A DNA stretch of 64,000 nt, taken from Prauserella flavalba (GTDB lineage: Bacteria; Actinomycetota; Actinomycetes; Mycobacteriales; Pseudonocardiaceae). Under the pieces are notes generated by a model. It saw nothing but the letters and a program-made list of their open reading frames with translations. It was not told the origin of the DNA and did no database searches. This document shows positions 44,690 through 53,196 of this stretch, piece after piece (within the stretch, counting starts at the first letter, position 1; each line of letters starts with the position of its first letter). The position numbers and the translations under genes are program-made. Where the stretch lies: positions 162,831 through 226,830 of the forward strand of contig NZ_MASU01000011.1 in assembly GCF_003202235.1 (NCBI RefSeq), in the 5' to 3' direction.

Positions 44690-46423
44690 TTACCGGCTGT
44701 GCAACGAGAAGCCCACGGCCTCGAACGCGTCGGGCCGCCGTTCGCCATCCAGCAGCGTGCGTTCTCCATCGGTCACCGTGATCGCGTCGACGGCCACTCC
44801 GCGGGCCGTGTAGTTCCCATCCGTGGTGAATCGCCAACGAAGAGTGAGATTTTCAGCACGGGGAAGTTCCGCGCGCACGGACCACCACGTCCGGTGACCG
44901 GTTCCGGCCAGAAAAGGGACGGCCTCCCGCGGCGCGCCGAGCCCCGTCGCCGTGACCGTGACCGGTTTCCACGTCGTCCCATCGGTGCTCGCCTCGAGCA
45001 CGAGCGGGTCCGTCGGCTCGCAGTCGACGAAGGCGGAAAACCGCACCGAGCTGTAACGGCCACTCGTCGTGATGGGCCGTGTCGTCAGCGTCGCCGTTCC
45101 CTCGTCGCCGAGCCCGCTGAACCAGAACGTGCGCCCCTCGGCGGGGAGCACCGCCATCGCCCGTGACAGCGCGGTCGCCCACGCCTGCCTCGCCACGTTG
45201 ATCGAGCCCCATTCCCGGCTGGGGTGAACGCGGTTGGTCAGCAGGATCGCGATCGAGCTGGACTTCGGATCGACGACGAACGACGTCCCCGCGTAACCGG
45301 TGTGCCCCGCCGTGACCGTGGACGTCAGCCCGCCCATGTACCAGAGCTGGTTCAGCTCGAAGCCGAGCCCGTGGTCGTCGCCGGGAAAGCCGAGGTTGTA
45401 GTTGGTGAACATGGCGCGCACGCTCCCCTCGCTGAGGATCCGCTCGCCCGCGTACGTTCCGCCGTTCAGCAGTGACTGGCCGAGCACGGCCATGTCCCTC
45501 GCGGTGGAGAACACCCCGGCGTGCCCGGCGACGCCGCCGAGCGCCCAGGCGTTCTCGTCGTGCACCTCGCCGCGGACCATGCCCCGCCTCGGGTTCGTCT
45601 GGTACTCGGTCGCGGCGATCCGGTCGCGTTTCGACGCCGGCGGGTTGAAACCGGTGTCGGTCATGCCCAGCGGGCCGGTGATCCGTTCGGCCACGACCTT
45701 GTCCAACGTGGACCCGGTGAGGCGCTCGACCAGCACGCCGAGCGTGATGAGGTTGAGGTCGGAGTAGGTGTAGGTGCTGCCCGGCTCGGTCTCCGGCGCG
45801 ACGTTCATGACGGCCTTGATGCGCGACGCCTTATCCGGCCAGTCCCGCCACAGCAGCAGGAACGGTTCGAGGCCCGACGTGTGGGTGAGCAGCTGCTCGA
45901 CGGTGATGGACCTCTTGCCGTTGACCCCGAACTCGGGCAGATAGCGGGCGACCGGCGCGTCGAGGTCCACGCGGCCGCGTTCCACGAGCTGCATCACCGC
46001 GATCGAGGTGAACAGCTTCGTGACCGACGCCATGTCGAAGATCGTGTCGGCACGCATCGGCACCTGCCGTGAGCGCGGCAGCTCCCTGCCGCTGCCGTCG
46101 GCGTAGCGCACGGCTCCGCCCGTGGCGTGGGTGTCGACGATCAGGCCGTTGTGCACGAGCATGCCCACGGCACCGGAGAACAGCGGATGCCCGTCGGCGG
46201 CGTCGGCCCGGCTCCAGTCGTCGAGCTGCCGTTCGGCCGTGCGGATCGGTTCGGGGTCGAGTCCGGCCTGCTCGGGCAGCGCTCCCCTCAGCACCGTCGA
46301 CGCGGGGGCGAAGCCCTCCCTCGGGCGGTCGAAGCGCCCGCCGTCCTCAGGAAGGGCAGAAGCCATCGCCGTCGCTCCCGTGAGCACCATGACCGCGGCC
46401 AGCGCCGCAATTCTCCCCCGCAC
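44690..46423 (-). CDS. Exported serine hydrolase, beta-lactamase fold (AmiE-like)
   Basis: A 577-residue secreted protein. The signal peptide IAALAAVMVLTGATAMASA precedes a class C beta-lactamase/DD-peptidase fold with SVTKLF (SxxK), YSDLN (YxN) and GHTGYAG (third motif). Residues about 420-577 are an added beta-sandwich (PITTSGRYSSVRFSAFVDCE). Within a nagZ-namZ-murQ cluster it corresponds to Bacillus YbbE/AmiE, described as removing the peptide from MurNAc. No carbapenem-type resistance role is indicated. It starts ATG 46423 and closely follows namZ. Confidence 0.82.
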   Translation of the reverse strand: MRGRIAALAAVMVLTGATAMASALPEDGGRFDRPREGFAPASTVLRGALPEQAGLDPEPIRTAERQLDDWSRADAADGHPLFSGAVGMLVHNGLIVDTHATGGAVRYADGSGRELPRSRQVPMRADTIFDMASVTKLFTSIAVMQLVERGRVDLDAPVARYLPEFGVNGKRSITVEQLLTHTSGLEPFLLLWRDWPDKASRIKAVMNVAPETEPGSTYTYSDLNLITLGVLVERLTGSTLDKVVAERITGPLGMTDTGFNPPASKRDRIAATEYQTNPRRGMVRGEVHDENAWALGGVAGHAGVFSTARDMAVLGQSLLNGGTYAGERILSEGSVRAMFTNYNLGFPGDDHGLGFELNQLWYMGGLTSTVTAGHTGYAGTSFVVDPKSSSIAILLTNRVHPSREWGSINVARQAWATALSRAMAVLPAEGRTFWFSGLGDEGTATLTTRPITTSGRYSSVRFSAFVDCEPTDPLVLEASTDGTTWKPVTVTATGLGAPREAVPFLAGTGHRTWWSVRAELPRAENLTLRWRFTTDGNYTARGVAVDAITVTDGERTLLDGERRPDAFEAVGFSLHSR

Positions 46424-46435
46424 GATCGTCCCCGC

Positions 46436-47692
46436 CTATCGGTAGATCAAGTACTCCTGCCGTCTGCGCTCGAACTCGGCGAGCTCCCCCTGCCACGCCC
46501 CCACGATCTCGTCGGTGCCCGCGCCCGCGTCGACCATCGTGCGTAGTCGCGCCGAGCCGGCGAGCTTGTCGATGAAGTCGTCCGGCCGCCAGCCGAATAG
46601 CCGCGGATGCACCCGCTTGGCCGTCACGAGCATCGCCACGGCCGTCCGGATCGGATCGAAGGCATGGGGGTCGGTGACGCTGAGCTGCACCCCGCCGCAC
46701 GTCTCGCCCGAGAACTTGCCGAACGTCGGCACGAAGTAGGTCTCCCGGAAGCTGACCCCGGACAGTCGTTCCTTCCCGAGCGCCTCGCGCCACCGCCAGT
46801 CGACACCGGGTGCGCCGACGATCTCGAACGGCCGCGTGGTGCCGCGTCCCTCGGAGAACACCGTGCCCTCGAACAGGCACGTGCCTGGGTAGACGAGCGC
46901 GGTCTGCTCGGTGGGCACGTTCGGGCTCGGCGGCGTCCACACGAGCCCGGTCTCGGAGAACAGCTGGGAACGCCGCCAGCCGTGGGTCTCCACGATCTCC
47001 AGCGATTCCAGGCTGCCGCCGTCGCCGGGCAGGAACTCGGCGTCGAAGAACCGGGCCAGCTCGCCCACGGTCATGCCGTGCTGCTGCACGATCGGCTTGA
47101 GTCCCACACCGGAGCTGAACGCGGGATCCAGCATCGGCCCCCTGGCCTCGCCGCCGACCGGGTTCGGCCGGTCGAGCACCACGAACGCGGCGCCCGTGCG
47201 CGCGGCGGCGGCCATCGCGGTGTACATCGACCAGATGTAGGTGTAGAAGCGGGCGCCGATGTCGGCGATGTCGAACACCACCGTGTCCACACCCGCCTTG
47301 GTGATCATCGCCGCGAGCGTGTCGGCCGTGGCCCCGTACGCGTCGTAGACGGGAACGCCCGTGCGCGGATCGGCGTAGTCGCCCTCGGAGCCGCCCGCCT
47401 GCGCGCTGCCACGGAACCCGTGCTCGGGGCCGAACGCGGCGACCGGCCGGATCCCGGCGGCCACCAGCGAGTCGACGATGTGGTCGCGGTTCGCGAGCAC
47501 GCCGGTGGGGTTGGAGAGCACGCCCACCTTGCGCCCCGCCAGCCGCTGCCAGCCTTCTGCGGCGAGCACGTCGGCGCCCGGCGTGACCCGGCCCGACTGC
47601 GGGATCGGCGCCGCCGCGGCGAACTGCGACCCCGTGGTGAGCATCGGGGTCGCCAGCGCGCTCGCGGCGAGGAAGAGCCGCCGGTTGACCAT
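46436..47692 (-). CDS. namZ: Exo-beta-N-acetylmuramidase NamZ-like (DUF1343)
   Basis: A 418-residue exported DUF1343 protein. It opens with a Tat-like signal (NRRLFLAASALATPMLTTG). Conserved parts include GRKVGVLSNPTGV, FGPEHGFRG, DTVVFDIADIGARFYTY, VLDRPNPVGG and PSPNVPT. NamZ of Bacillus (YbbC) releases terminal MurNAc from peptidoglycan strands. ATG 47692 overlaps the nagZ stop by one base (TGATG). A longer upstream reading in this frame is antisense noise. It works with NagZ to strip alternating sugars. Confidence 0.88.
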   Translation of the reverse strand: MVNRRLFLAASALATPMLTTGSQFAAAAPIPQSGRVTPGADVLAAEGWQRLAGRKVGVLSNPTGVLANRDHIVDSLVAAGIRPVAAFGPEHGFRGSAQAGGSEGDYADPRTGVPVYDAYGATADTLAAMITKAGVDTVVFDIADIGARFYTYIWSMYTAMAAAARTGAAFVVLDRPNPVGGEARGPMLDPAFSSGVGLKPIVQQHGMTVGELARFFDAEFLPGDGGSLESLEIVETHGWRRSQLFSETGLVWTPPSPNVPTEQTALVYPGTCLFEGTVFSEGRGTTRPFEIVGAPGVDWRWREALGKERLSGVSFRETYFVPTFGKFSGETCGGVQLSVTDPHAFDPIRTAVAMLVTAKRVHPRLFGWRPDDFIDKLAGSARLRTMVDAGAGTDEIVGAWQGELAEFERRRQEYLIYR

Positions 47693-49506
47693 CACCACGT
47701 CAGCCCGTGGCCGAACGGGAACAGCACCGGGCCGGAGTCTCCGGCCGGGATCGTCACCGGAAGCCTGCCCTGCGGCGACAGTTCGCCGAAGAGCACCTTC
47801 GCGAGGGAGGACATGGTCACGCTCCGCCAGTCGTAAGTGGCGACCCACGTCGGCACGTCCGCGTACCCGGGGTCGTACGGTTCCTGAACCGACACTGCCA
47901 CGACGGGCTTGCCGGTGGCCATGAGTTCTTCGACGAGTGCGCGCTGGCCTTCGCTGCCGCGCAGATTGTTCGTCAGCACGATCACGACGTTTGCGCTGGT
48001 AGCGGCGGTCGTGGCACGGTCGATGGCCGCCGCGTCCGGGTTGGTTCCCGTGGGCAGGGGCGTCGCGAACGGGCCGATCGCGTCGGCGAGAGCGTCCACC
48101 GGCTCTGCCGGATAGCCGGGATAGTCGGGCCGGTTCCACCCCGTCACGAGCACCTTGCCCGGCTCGGTGATCGGCAGGACACCGGCGTCGTTGCGCAGCA
48201 CGGTCGTGGTGCGGTCGGTGACCTCCTGGATCCGGGCGAGGTGCTCGGGATTGCCCACCGTCCGCTCCACCGCGCGCTCGTTCACGAACGGCTTCTCCAC
48301 GATCCCGCGCTTGGCCTTGAGCTCCAGGATCCGCAGCACGCTCTGGTCGATCCGCTCCTCGGTGAGCCTTCCGTTGCGCACCGCGTCGAGCACGCCGCCG
48401 ATCGCGACACCCAGATCCGGCGGCATCAGCATCTGGTCGACCCCGGCCTCGATCGCGCGCACCGGGATCTCGGCGTCGGAGTACAGCTCCCGCACACCCT
48501 GCATCTGCAGGGAGTCGGTCACCACCACGCCCTCGTAGCCCAGTTCTTCGCGCAGCAGCCCGCCGATGATCGGCTTCGACAACGTGGCGGGATCGCCCGA
48601 CGGGTCGAGGCTCGGCACCGCGATGTGCGCGGTCATGATCGAGTCGATGCCCGCGTCGATGGCGGCGCGGAACGGTGGCAGGTCCGTTTCGCGCCACTCC
48701 TGTTCCGTGCGCTCGATGGTGGGCAGGCCGGTGTGGCTGTCGGTCGCGGCGTCGCCGTGGCCGGGGAAGTGCTTCGCCGCACCGGACACGGTTTCCGTGG
48801 CGCTGCCCGCGTTCTGGTAGCCGTCCACCTGCGCGGCCACCAGCTCGCTCGCCAGCGCGGGATCGGCCGAGAAGGACCGCGAGCCGATCACGGGGTTGAG
48901 CGGGTTGGAGTTCACGTCGGCGTCGGGCGCGAAGTCCTGCGCGATGCCCATCGCGCGCAGCTCGGCGCCGTTGATCGCCGCGGCGGTGCGGGCGCCGCCG
49001 GCGTCCCGGCCAGCGCCCAGCGCCATCGCGCTCGGGTACTCGGTGGCCGGGTCGCCGATGCGGGTGACGCGCCCGCCCTCCTGGTCGATCGACAGCACCA
49101 GCGGCACGTGCGGCGCGTGCGTGAGCGCCGCGCGCTGCAGCCCGTTGGACAACCGGGCGACCTGTGCCGGGTCGTCGACGTTGTCGGTGCCCGCGTTGTT
49201 GAAGTAGATGACGCCGCCGACCTGGTAGCGGTGCACGACCTCGGCGGGGGTGTCGACTCCGTACTTCTCCCGGTTCGAAGGGTGGGCTTCGTTCGCGCCC
49301 TTGCCGAACACGTCGGCGACGAAGAGCTGGCCCACCTTCTGTTCGAGGGTCAGCCCGCGCAGCGTCTCCTCGGCCCAGTTGCCCGGCCGCGGCTCCTCCG
49401 CCGCGGCGGGTGCGGCGCTCGCGGTCACCGCGAGCAGTCCGGCGATCGAAGCGGTGGCGCATCTTCTGGCATACGTCGTCCTGTGCCGGGCGCGGGGGAT
49501 GGTCAC
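47692..49506 (-). CDS. nagZ: Beta-N-acetylglucosaminidase NagZ-like (GH3), exported
   Basis: A 604-residue GH3 glycosidase. It has a signal peptide (ASIAGLLAVTASAAPAAA), VLSIDQEGGRVTRIG, the NagZ general acid motif AAKHFPGHGDAATDSH with the Asp-His pair, and the nucleophile region EGVVVTDSLQMQG. A second domain follows to the C-terminus, as in Bacillus YbbD rather than the short Gram-negative cytoplasmic NagZ. GTG 49506 follows GGGAGG. First gene of the salvage operon. It removes GlcNAc outside the cell. Confidence 0.92.
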   Translation of the reverse strand: MTIPRARHRTTYARRCATASIAGLLAVTASAAPAAAEEPRPGNWAEETLRGLTLEQKVGQLFVADVFGKGANEAHPSNREKYGVDTPAEVVHRYQVGGVIYFNNAGTDNVDDPAQVARLSNGLQRAALTHAPHVPLVLSIDQEGGRVTRIGDPATEYPSAMALGAGRDAGGARTAAAINGAELRAMGIAQDFAPDADVNSNPLNPVIGSRSFSADPALASELVAAQVDGYQNAGSATETVSGAAKHFPGHGDAATDSHTGLPTIERTEQEWRETDLPPFRAAIDAGIDSIMTAHIAVPSLDPSGDPATLSKPIIGGLLREELGYEGVVVTDSLQMQGVRELYSDAEIPVRAIEAGVDQMLMPPDLGVAIGGVLDAVRNGRLTEERIDQSVLRILELKAKRGIVEKPFVNERAVERTVGNPEHLARIQEVTDRTTTVLRNDAGVLPITEPGKVLVTGWNRPDYPGYPAEPVDALADAIGPFATPLPTGTNPDAAAIDRATTAATSANVVIVLTNNLRGSEGQRALVEELMATGKPVVAVSVQEPYDPGYADVPTWVATYDWRSVTMSSLAKVLFGELSPQGRLPVTIPAGDSGPVLFPFGHGLTW

Positions 49507-50027
49507 GGAAAGCCTCCCAGGGCGTGTGCGTTCGTGGGATTTCCACGAGAACTCGCCGACGCCGGAAAGCTACTGACGAAACGGGAGCCGGTCAACGACC
49601 GAAAGGCGGCACTACCGAGGGAAAACCTGCCGCATACGCTGGCGGCGCCCGTGACGTTGAACGTCAACGGGCGCCGCCTGCTCGCGCGGACTGCTCGGGT
49701 GACCAAGCTGCAACTCGTGTCGTACTCAGTGGGGACTCGGCGTCCGGCGTCCCGGTACGCAGTCCCTCGACGACAAGCCTCCCGCGGCATGCCCAGCGTG
49801 GGTGCCCGGAGTCCGCGCACGGAGATCTTTCGGGGTGGATCGGGCTTCTCTTCGCCGGATCCCTGGCCGACCAGATGTCCGCAACCCCCTTTCTACCGAG
49901 TGATGGCCGTCACTTCAAGGGTGCTGCGGGGTGCACCGGTACAGAGCCTCTATCCAGTGACTTTCATGGGTGTGAGCCGGTCTGTTTCCGTGACCCGGCA
50001 AGCACAACAAGCCGCCGGGTGGGTGGT
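49507..50027. other. Intergenic region upstream of nagZ
   Basis: No gene recognised in 521 bases. Apart from the hairpin at 49641-49678, it should carry the promoter of the nagZ operon on the minus strand. The frames that cross it are biased by GC content and have no domain features. Confidence 0.5.
49641..49678 (-). terminator. Long hairpin downstream of the HAD gene
   Basis: A 17-bp stem with one bulged A (49641-49657 with 49661-49678) around the loop TGA. On the minus strand it comes after the HAD-family gene and before nagZ, so it probably ends the HAD transcript, although 350 bases separate it from that stop. Confidence 0.5.
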
Positions 50028-50864
50028 CTACGGCGTGTCCCGGCGGCGGCGTCGCGACAGTCCGTAGAGCGTCGCCCCCGCGGCCACCGCGCCCACTCCG
50101 AGTCCCACCGCCATCACCGCGGGCGACGGCGCGGGGATGCGGGCGCGCAACGAGACCGGGTTGGTGAACGTGTGCACGGGCCAGTCGCGCTCGACGGCCA
50201 GCTTGCGCAGTGCCCGGTCGGGGTTGACCGCGTGCGGATGCCCGACGACCTCCAGCAGGGGCACGTCGGTGCTCGAGTCGGTGTAGGCGTGGCACGCGGT
50301 GAGGTCGTAGCCGTGATCGGCGGCGAACCGTTTCGCGGCGACGGCCTTCTGCTCGCCGTAGCAGTAGAACTCCAGCTCGCCCGAGTAGCGGCCGTCGACG
50401 ATCTCCATCCGGGTGCCCATGCTCCTGGTCGCCCCGAGCATCTCGGCGATCGGCGAGACCACCTCCTCGCCCATCGCGGACAGCACGATCACATCCTCGC
50501 CGCGTGCCTTGTGGTCGGCGATGAGCTCCGCGGCCTCGGCGTACACGAGCGGAGCCACGACGTCGTGCAGCGTCTCGTTGACGACCGCCCGTACCTGGGC
50601 GACGTCCCAGCCCGCGCACTGCGCCGAGATCGCCGCCCGCAGTCGCTCGGTCCGGTCGGCGTCGGCTCCGGACAGCGAGAAGATCAGTTGTGCGTAGGCG
50701 CTCTTGAGCGCCGCCCGCCGGTTGATCAATCCCTGGCGGAGAAAGGGTTTGCTGAACGCGAGCGCGCTGGACGAGGCGATGATGGTCTTGTCGAGGTCGA
50801 AGAACGCCGCCACCGAGGCAGGTGCTTCAGACGCGCTCCGCGGTGAGCTGCTGGGTTCGGCCAC
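50028..50864 (-). CDS. HAD-IB family hydrolase with C-terminal membrane helix
   Basis: A 278-residue HAD phosphatase of the SerB-like IB subgroup. Motif I is FFDLDKTII; motif II VLSAMGEEV; motif IV YTDSSTDVPLLEVVG. A C-terminal transmembrane helix (AVMAVGLGVGAVAAGATLYGL) ends in RRRRRDTP. This protein accompanies the Tad genes in actinobacteria (Rv3661 in M. tuberculosis). The substrate may be a lipid phosphate, given the anchor; that is inference. Divergent from ssd. Confidence 0.88.
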   Translation of the reverse strand: MAEPSSSPRSASEAPASVAAFFDLDKTIIASSSALAFSKPFLRQGLINRRAALKSAYAQLIFSLSGADADRTERLRAAISAQCAGWDVAQVRAVVNETLHDVVAPLVYAEAAELIADHKARGEDVIVLSAMGEEVVSPIAEMLGATRSMGTRMEIVDGRYSGELEFYCYGEQKAVAAKRFAADHGYDLTACHAYTDSSTDVPLLEVVGHPHAVNPDRALRKLAVERDWPVHTFTNPVSLRARIPAPSPAVMAVGLGVGAVAAGATLYGLSRRRRRDTP

Positions 50865-51134
50865 GGCTCCACCATAGTGATCGGTTCCGCCGCCGCTGCG
50901 ACCCGGCGAGTGAGCGACCGGCGACGGTCGGTGTCGGGAGGGGATTTCCCGGGCAGGGCAACGGAACGTGCGCCCGTGTGCCGTTACCGAATTGCGGTAC
51001 TCGGGGGCACGCGACCCGGCGTTGGCGGAGTTAGAGTTGAACAGTCCGGTCCAGCCGGACCCCGGTTCAGTCCGACCCCCCGGGACTGAACCCCAGGCGG
51101 TCCCCGCTCCTCCCCCCTGGCGGGGGCCGCCCCT
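50865..51134. other. Divergent promoter region between HAD and ssd genes, left part
   Basis: Together with the module at 51135-51174 this 391-base gap separates divergent genes. GC-rich, with CCGGTCCAGCCGGACC palindromes around 51047-51062. No gene recognised. Confidence 0.4.
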
Positions 51135-51174
51135 TTATCCACGGAGTTGTCCACATCGGGGCGGTTGTCCACAG
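51135..51174 (+). promoter_or_regulatory. DnaA-box-like cluster upstream of ssd
   Basis: Three 9-mers in the same direction: TTATCCACG (51135-51143), TTGTCCACA (51147-51155) and TTGTCCACA (51165-51173). The last two are 18 bases apart. The stretch 51144-51174 is 27/31 identical to 53092-53122 upstream of tadA. TTGTCCACA is the actinobacterial DnaA-box consensus. It lies about 80 bases before the ssd start codon. Confidence 0.55.
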
Positions 51175-51255
51175 GTTTGCGAACCCGGGCTTGCCGTGTC
51201 CTGCGACGCCGCGTGACCGTTGGGGTGATCGCAGAACCGGCTCTGGGGGTGGAGA

Positions 51256-52323
51256 ATGCGGCAGGCCGACCGTCCGCTCGTCGTGGTGCGTGACGACGCC
51301 GTGCTCGACGAGATTCAGCGGATCGCGGCGGCGGTGGGGTGCGAGAGCGAGTGGGTGAGCGACCTTGGCGCGGCGCGCGAGCCGTGGGCGACGGCTCCGC
51401 TCGTGCTGCTCGACGACTCCGCACTGGCGGAGGACCCCGATCCCGCGCTGCCACGCCGGGAAGGGGTACTGCTCGTCTGCAAGGGCGCTCCGGCCCCGCA
51501 GTCCTGGCAGCGTGCGTTCGCGCTCGGTGTCCAGGACGTCGTCGCCCTCCCCGAAGGCGAGGACACGCTGGTGGCCGCACTCGCCGACGTCGCAGAGGGG
51601 CCGAGTCAGGGAAGGGGCCAGGTGCTGGCCGTCGTCGGTGGATGCGGCGGGGCGGGGGCATCGGTGCTCGCGGCCAGCGTGGGGCTGCGTGTGGCGAGGA
51701 CCGGCGGTTCCGCGCTGCTCGTCGACTGCGATCCACTGGGCGGCGGCATCGATCTGCTGCTCGGCTCCGAACGCGCCGAGGGCTTGCGCTGGCCGCAGCT
51801 GCGCGTGCGGTCGGGACGGGTGTCGATGCCGGAGCTGGAGGCCGCGTTGCCGGCCAGAAAGCACGGCGAGGGAAGGCTTTCCGTGCTGTCGTGCGACCGG
51901 GAGGGCCCGGGCCCGACGGCCGATGCGGTCGCGGCCGTCGTCGAGGCGGGCAGGCGAGCCGGCCGGGTGGTGGTCTGCGACGTGCCCCGGCAACCCGACA
52001 CCGCCGCGGAGGAGGCGCTCCGGCGCGCAGATCTGGCGGTGCTGGTGGTACCCGCCGAGGTGCGGGCGTGCGTCGCGGCGACCCGGGTACTCGCCCGCCT
52101 CGCTGAGCTGACCGGCGACGTGCGTGTGCTCGCGCGCGGCCCCGCCCCGGACGGGCTGACCGCCCACGACGTCGCGGACGCCGTGGGCGTGCCCCTGCTC
52201 GGCCGGATCCGCACGGAGCGCGGGCTCGCGCGTGCCGTCGAACGCGGCGTGTTCAACCCCAGGCCGGGCGGTGCGCTCGGCACCGCGGCCCTCACGGTGC
52301 TGGAGACACTCGCTAGCTGCTGA
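51256..52323 (+). CDS. ssd: CpaE/Ssd-like protein of the Tad locus
   Basis: A 355-residue MinD/CpaE-type protein (septum site determining-like, Rv3660c position). A receiver-like N-terminus precedes the ATPase-fold domain. The P-loop reads GGCGGAGASVLAASVG, lacking the signature lysines of true MinD Walker A, so ATP hydrolysis is doubtful; homologues in this locus share that feature. LLVDCDPLGGGIDLLLG is the switch I region. It probably positions the Tad pilus machine. The stop overlaps that of the SDR gene by 11 bases tail to tail. Confidence 0.88.
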   Translation: MRQADRPLVVVRDDAVLDEIQRIAAAVGCESEWVSDLGAAREPWATAPLVLLDDSALAEDPDPALPRREGVLLVCKGAPAPQSWQRAFALGVQDVVALPEGEDTLVAALADVAEGPSQGRGQVLAVVGGCGGAGASVLAASVGLRVARTGGSALLVDCDPLGGGIDLLLGSERAEGLRWPQLRVRSGRVSMPELEAALPARKHGEGRLSVLSCDREGPGPTADAVAAVVEAGRRAGRVVVCDVPRQPDTAAEEALRRADLAVLVVPAEVRACVAATRVLARLAELTGDVRVLARGPAPDGLTAHDVADAVGVPLLGRIRTERGLARAVERGVFNPRPGGALGTAALTVLETLASC

Positions 52324-53017
52324 AGCCACCGTCCACAGTGAGCACCGTGCCGGTGACGTAAGCGCCGCCGTACCCCGCGAGGAAGGCCACCGCGGCGGCG
52401 ATCTCGGCGGGTTCGGCGTAGCGGCCGAGTGCGGTGAAGCCGCGGATGGTGCCGGCGTTCGGGCCGTCGGCCGGGTCGGTGTCGGTCGGCCCCGGATGGA
52501 CCAGGTTCACGGTGATGCCCCGCGGACCCAGTTCCCTGCCGAGTCCCTTGGTGAGCCCGATGAGCGCCGTTTTGCTCAGCGAGTACAGCGATATCCCAGG
52601 GAACACCGCGCGCTCGGCCATGTTGCTGCCGATGTTGATGATCCGGCCGCCGCCGGACAGGTGCCGCGCCGCTGCTCTGGCCGCGACGAACGGAGCGCGA
52701 ACGTTGACGGCGATCGTCCGGTCGAACTCCGCGACGTCGAGTTGCTCCAGCGGTGCCACGGGAAACCGGCCGGCGTTGCTGACCAGGATGTCCAGCCTGC
52801 CGAACTCCGAGACCGACGACTCCACGGCCTCGGTCACGGCCGCCTCGTCAGCGCTGTCGGCGCGGAGGACGAGCGCCCTGCGTCCCGCCGCCTTGATCCG
52901 ATCGGCCACCGCGCGTGCCCGGTCCTCGTCGTGCCGGTAGGTGAGCGCGACGTCGGTGCCGTCCTCGGCGAGCCGGAGTGCGATCGCCGCGCCGATTCCC
53001 CGGCTGCCGCCGGTCAC
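52313..53017 (-). CDS. SDR-family oxidoreductase with an odd N-terminus
   Basis: A 234-residue short-chain dehydrogenase. TGGSRGIGAAIALRLAED binds NAD(P), VSNAG is the NNAG-type motif, and YSLSK holds the catalytic Tyr and Lys; VNLVHPGPTDTD follows. The only in-frame start is GTG 53017, which removes the first beta strand residues. An ATG at 53032, read with one base fewer, would give MNALVTGGSRGIG, so a single extra G (ATGGAACGCG) seems to have shifted the frame. It is inserted between ssd and tadA. Function unknown. Confidence 0.8.
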   Translation of the reverse strand: MTGGSRGIGAAIALRLAEDGTDVALTYRHDEDRARAVADRIKAAGRRALVLRADSADEAAVTEAVESSVSEFGRLDILVSNAGRFPVAPLEQLDVAEFDRTIAVNVRAPFVAARAAARHLSGGGRIINIGSNMAERAVFPGISLYSLSKTALIGLTKGLGRELGPRGITVNLVHPGPTDTDPADGPNAGTIRGFTALGRYAEPAEIAAAVAFLAGYGGAYVTGTVLTVDGGFSS

Positions 53018-53091
53018 CAGCGCGTTCCATGCCTACAGCCTTGTCTTCGCGGGGCCGGGATTCCGGCGGGAATCGGACACGTCGTTCGGTC

Positions 53092-53122
53092 GAGTTATCC
53101 ACATCGGACCGGTTATCCACAG
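53092..53122 (+). promoter_or_regulatory. DnaA-box-like pair upstream of tadA
   Basis: TTATCCACA at 53095-53103 and again at 53113-53121, 18 bases apart in direct orientation, within GAG-N-TCCACATCGG-type sequence. It is 27/31 identical to 51144-51174 upstream of ssd and ends about 75 bases before the tadA start, in the divergent region with the SDR gene. Confidence 0.55.
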
Positions 53123-53196
53123 CTCCGCGAAATGCCTCTTGTGACGCATCGCCTCGCCCTCGAAGGTGAATGTACAGCCGATCCGAGGGGGTCCCG

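Noticed and set aside
44690..46423. Beta-lactam resistance gene
   Set aside because: Although the fold has SxxK and YxN motifs, the extra C-terminal domain and the nagZ-namZ-murQ setting point to peptidoglycan salvage.
46436..49546. Single 1036-codon minus-strand frame covering namZ and the nagZ region
   Set aside because: Only the last 418 codons encode NamZ; the upstream part is out of frame with the clear NagZ protein, whose stop overlaps the namZ ATG.
51135..51174. Chromosomal replication origin because of DnaA-box-like sites
   Set aside because: Only three boxes here and two at 53095, with no dnaA, dnaN or gyr genes nearby and no AT-rich unwinding region; a regulatory role is likelier.
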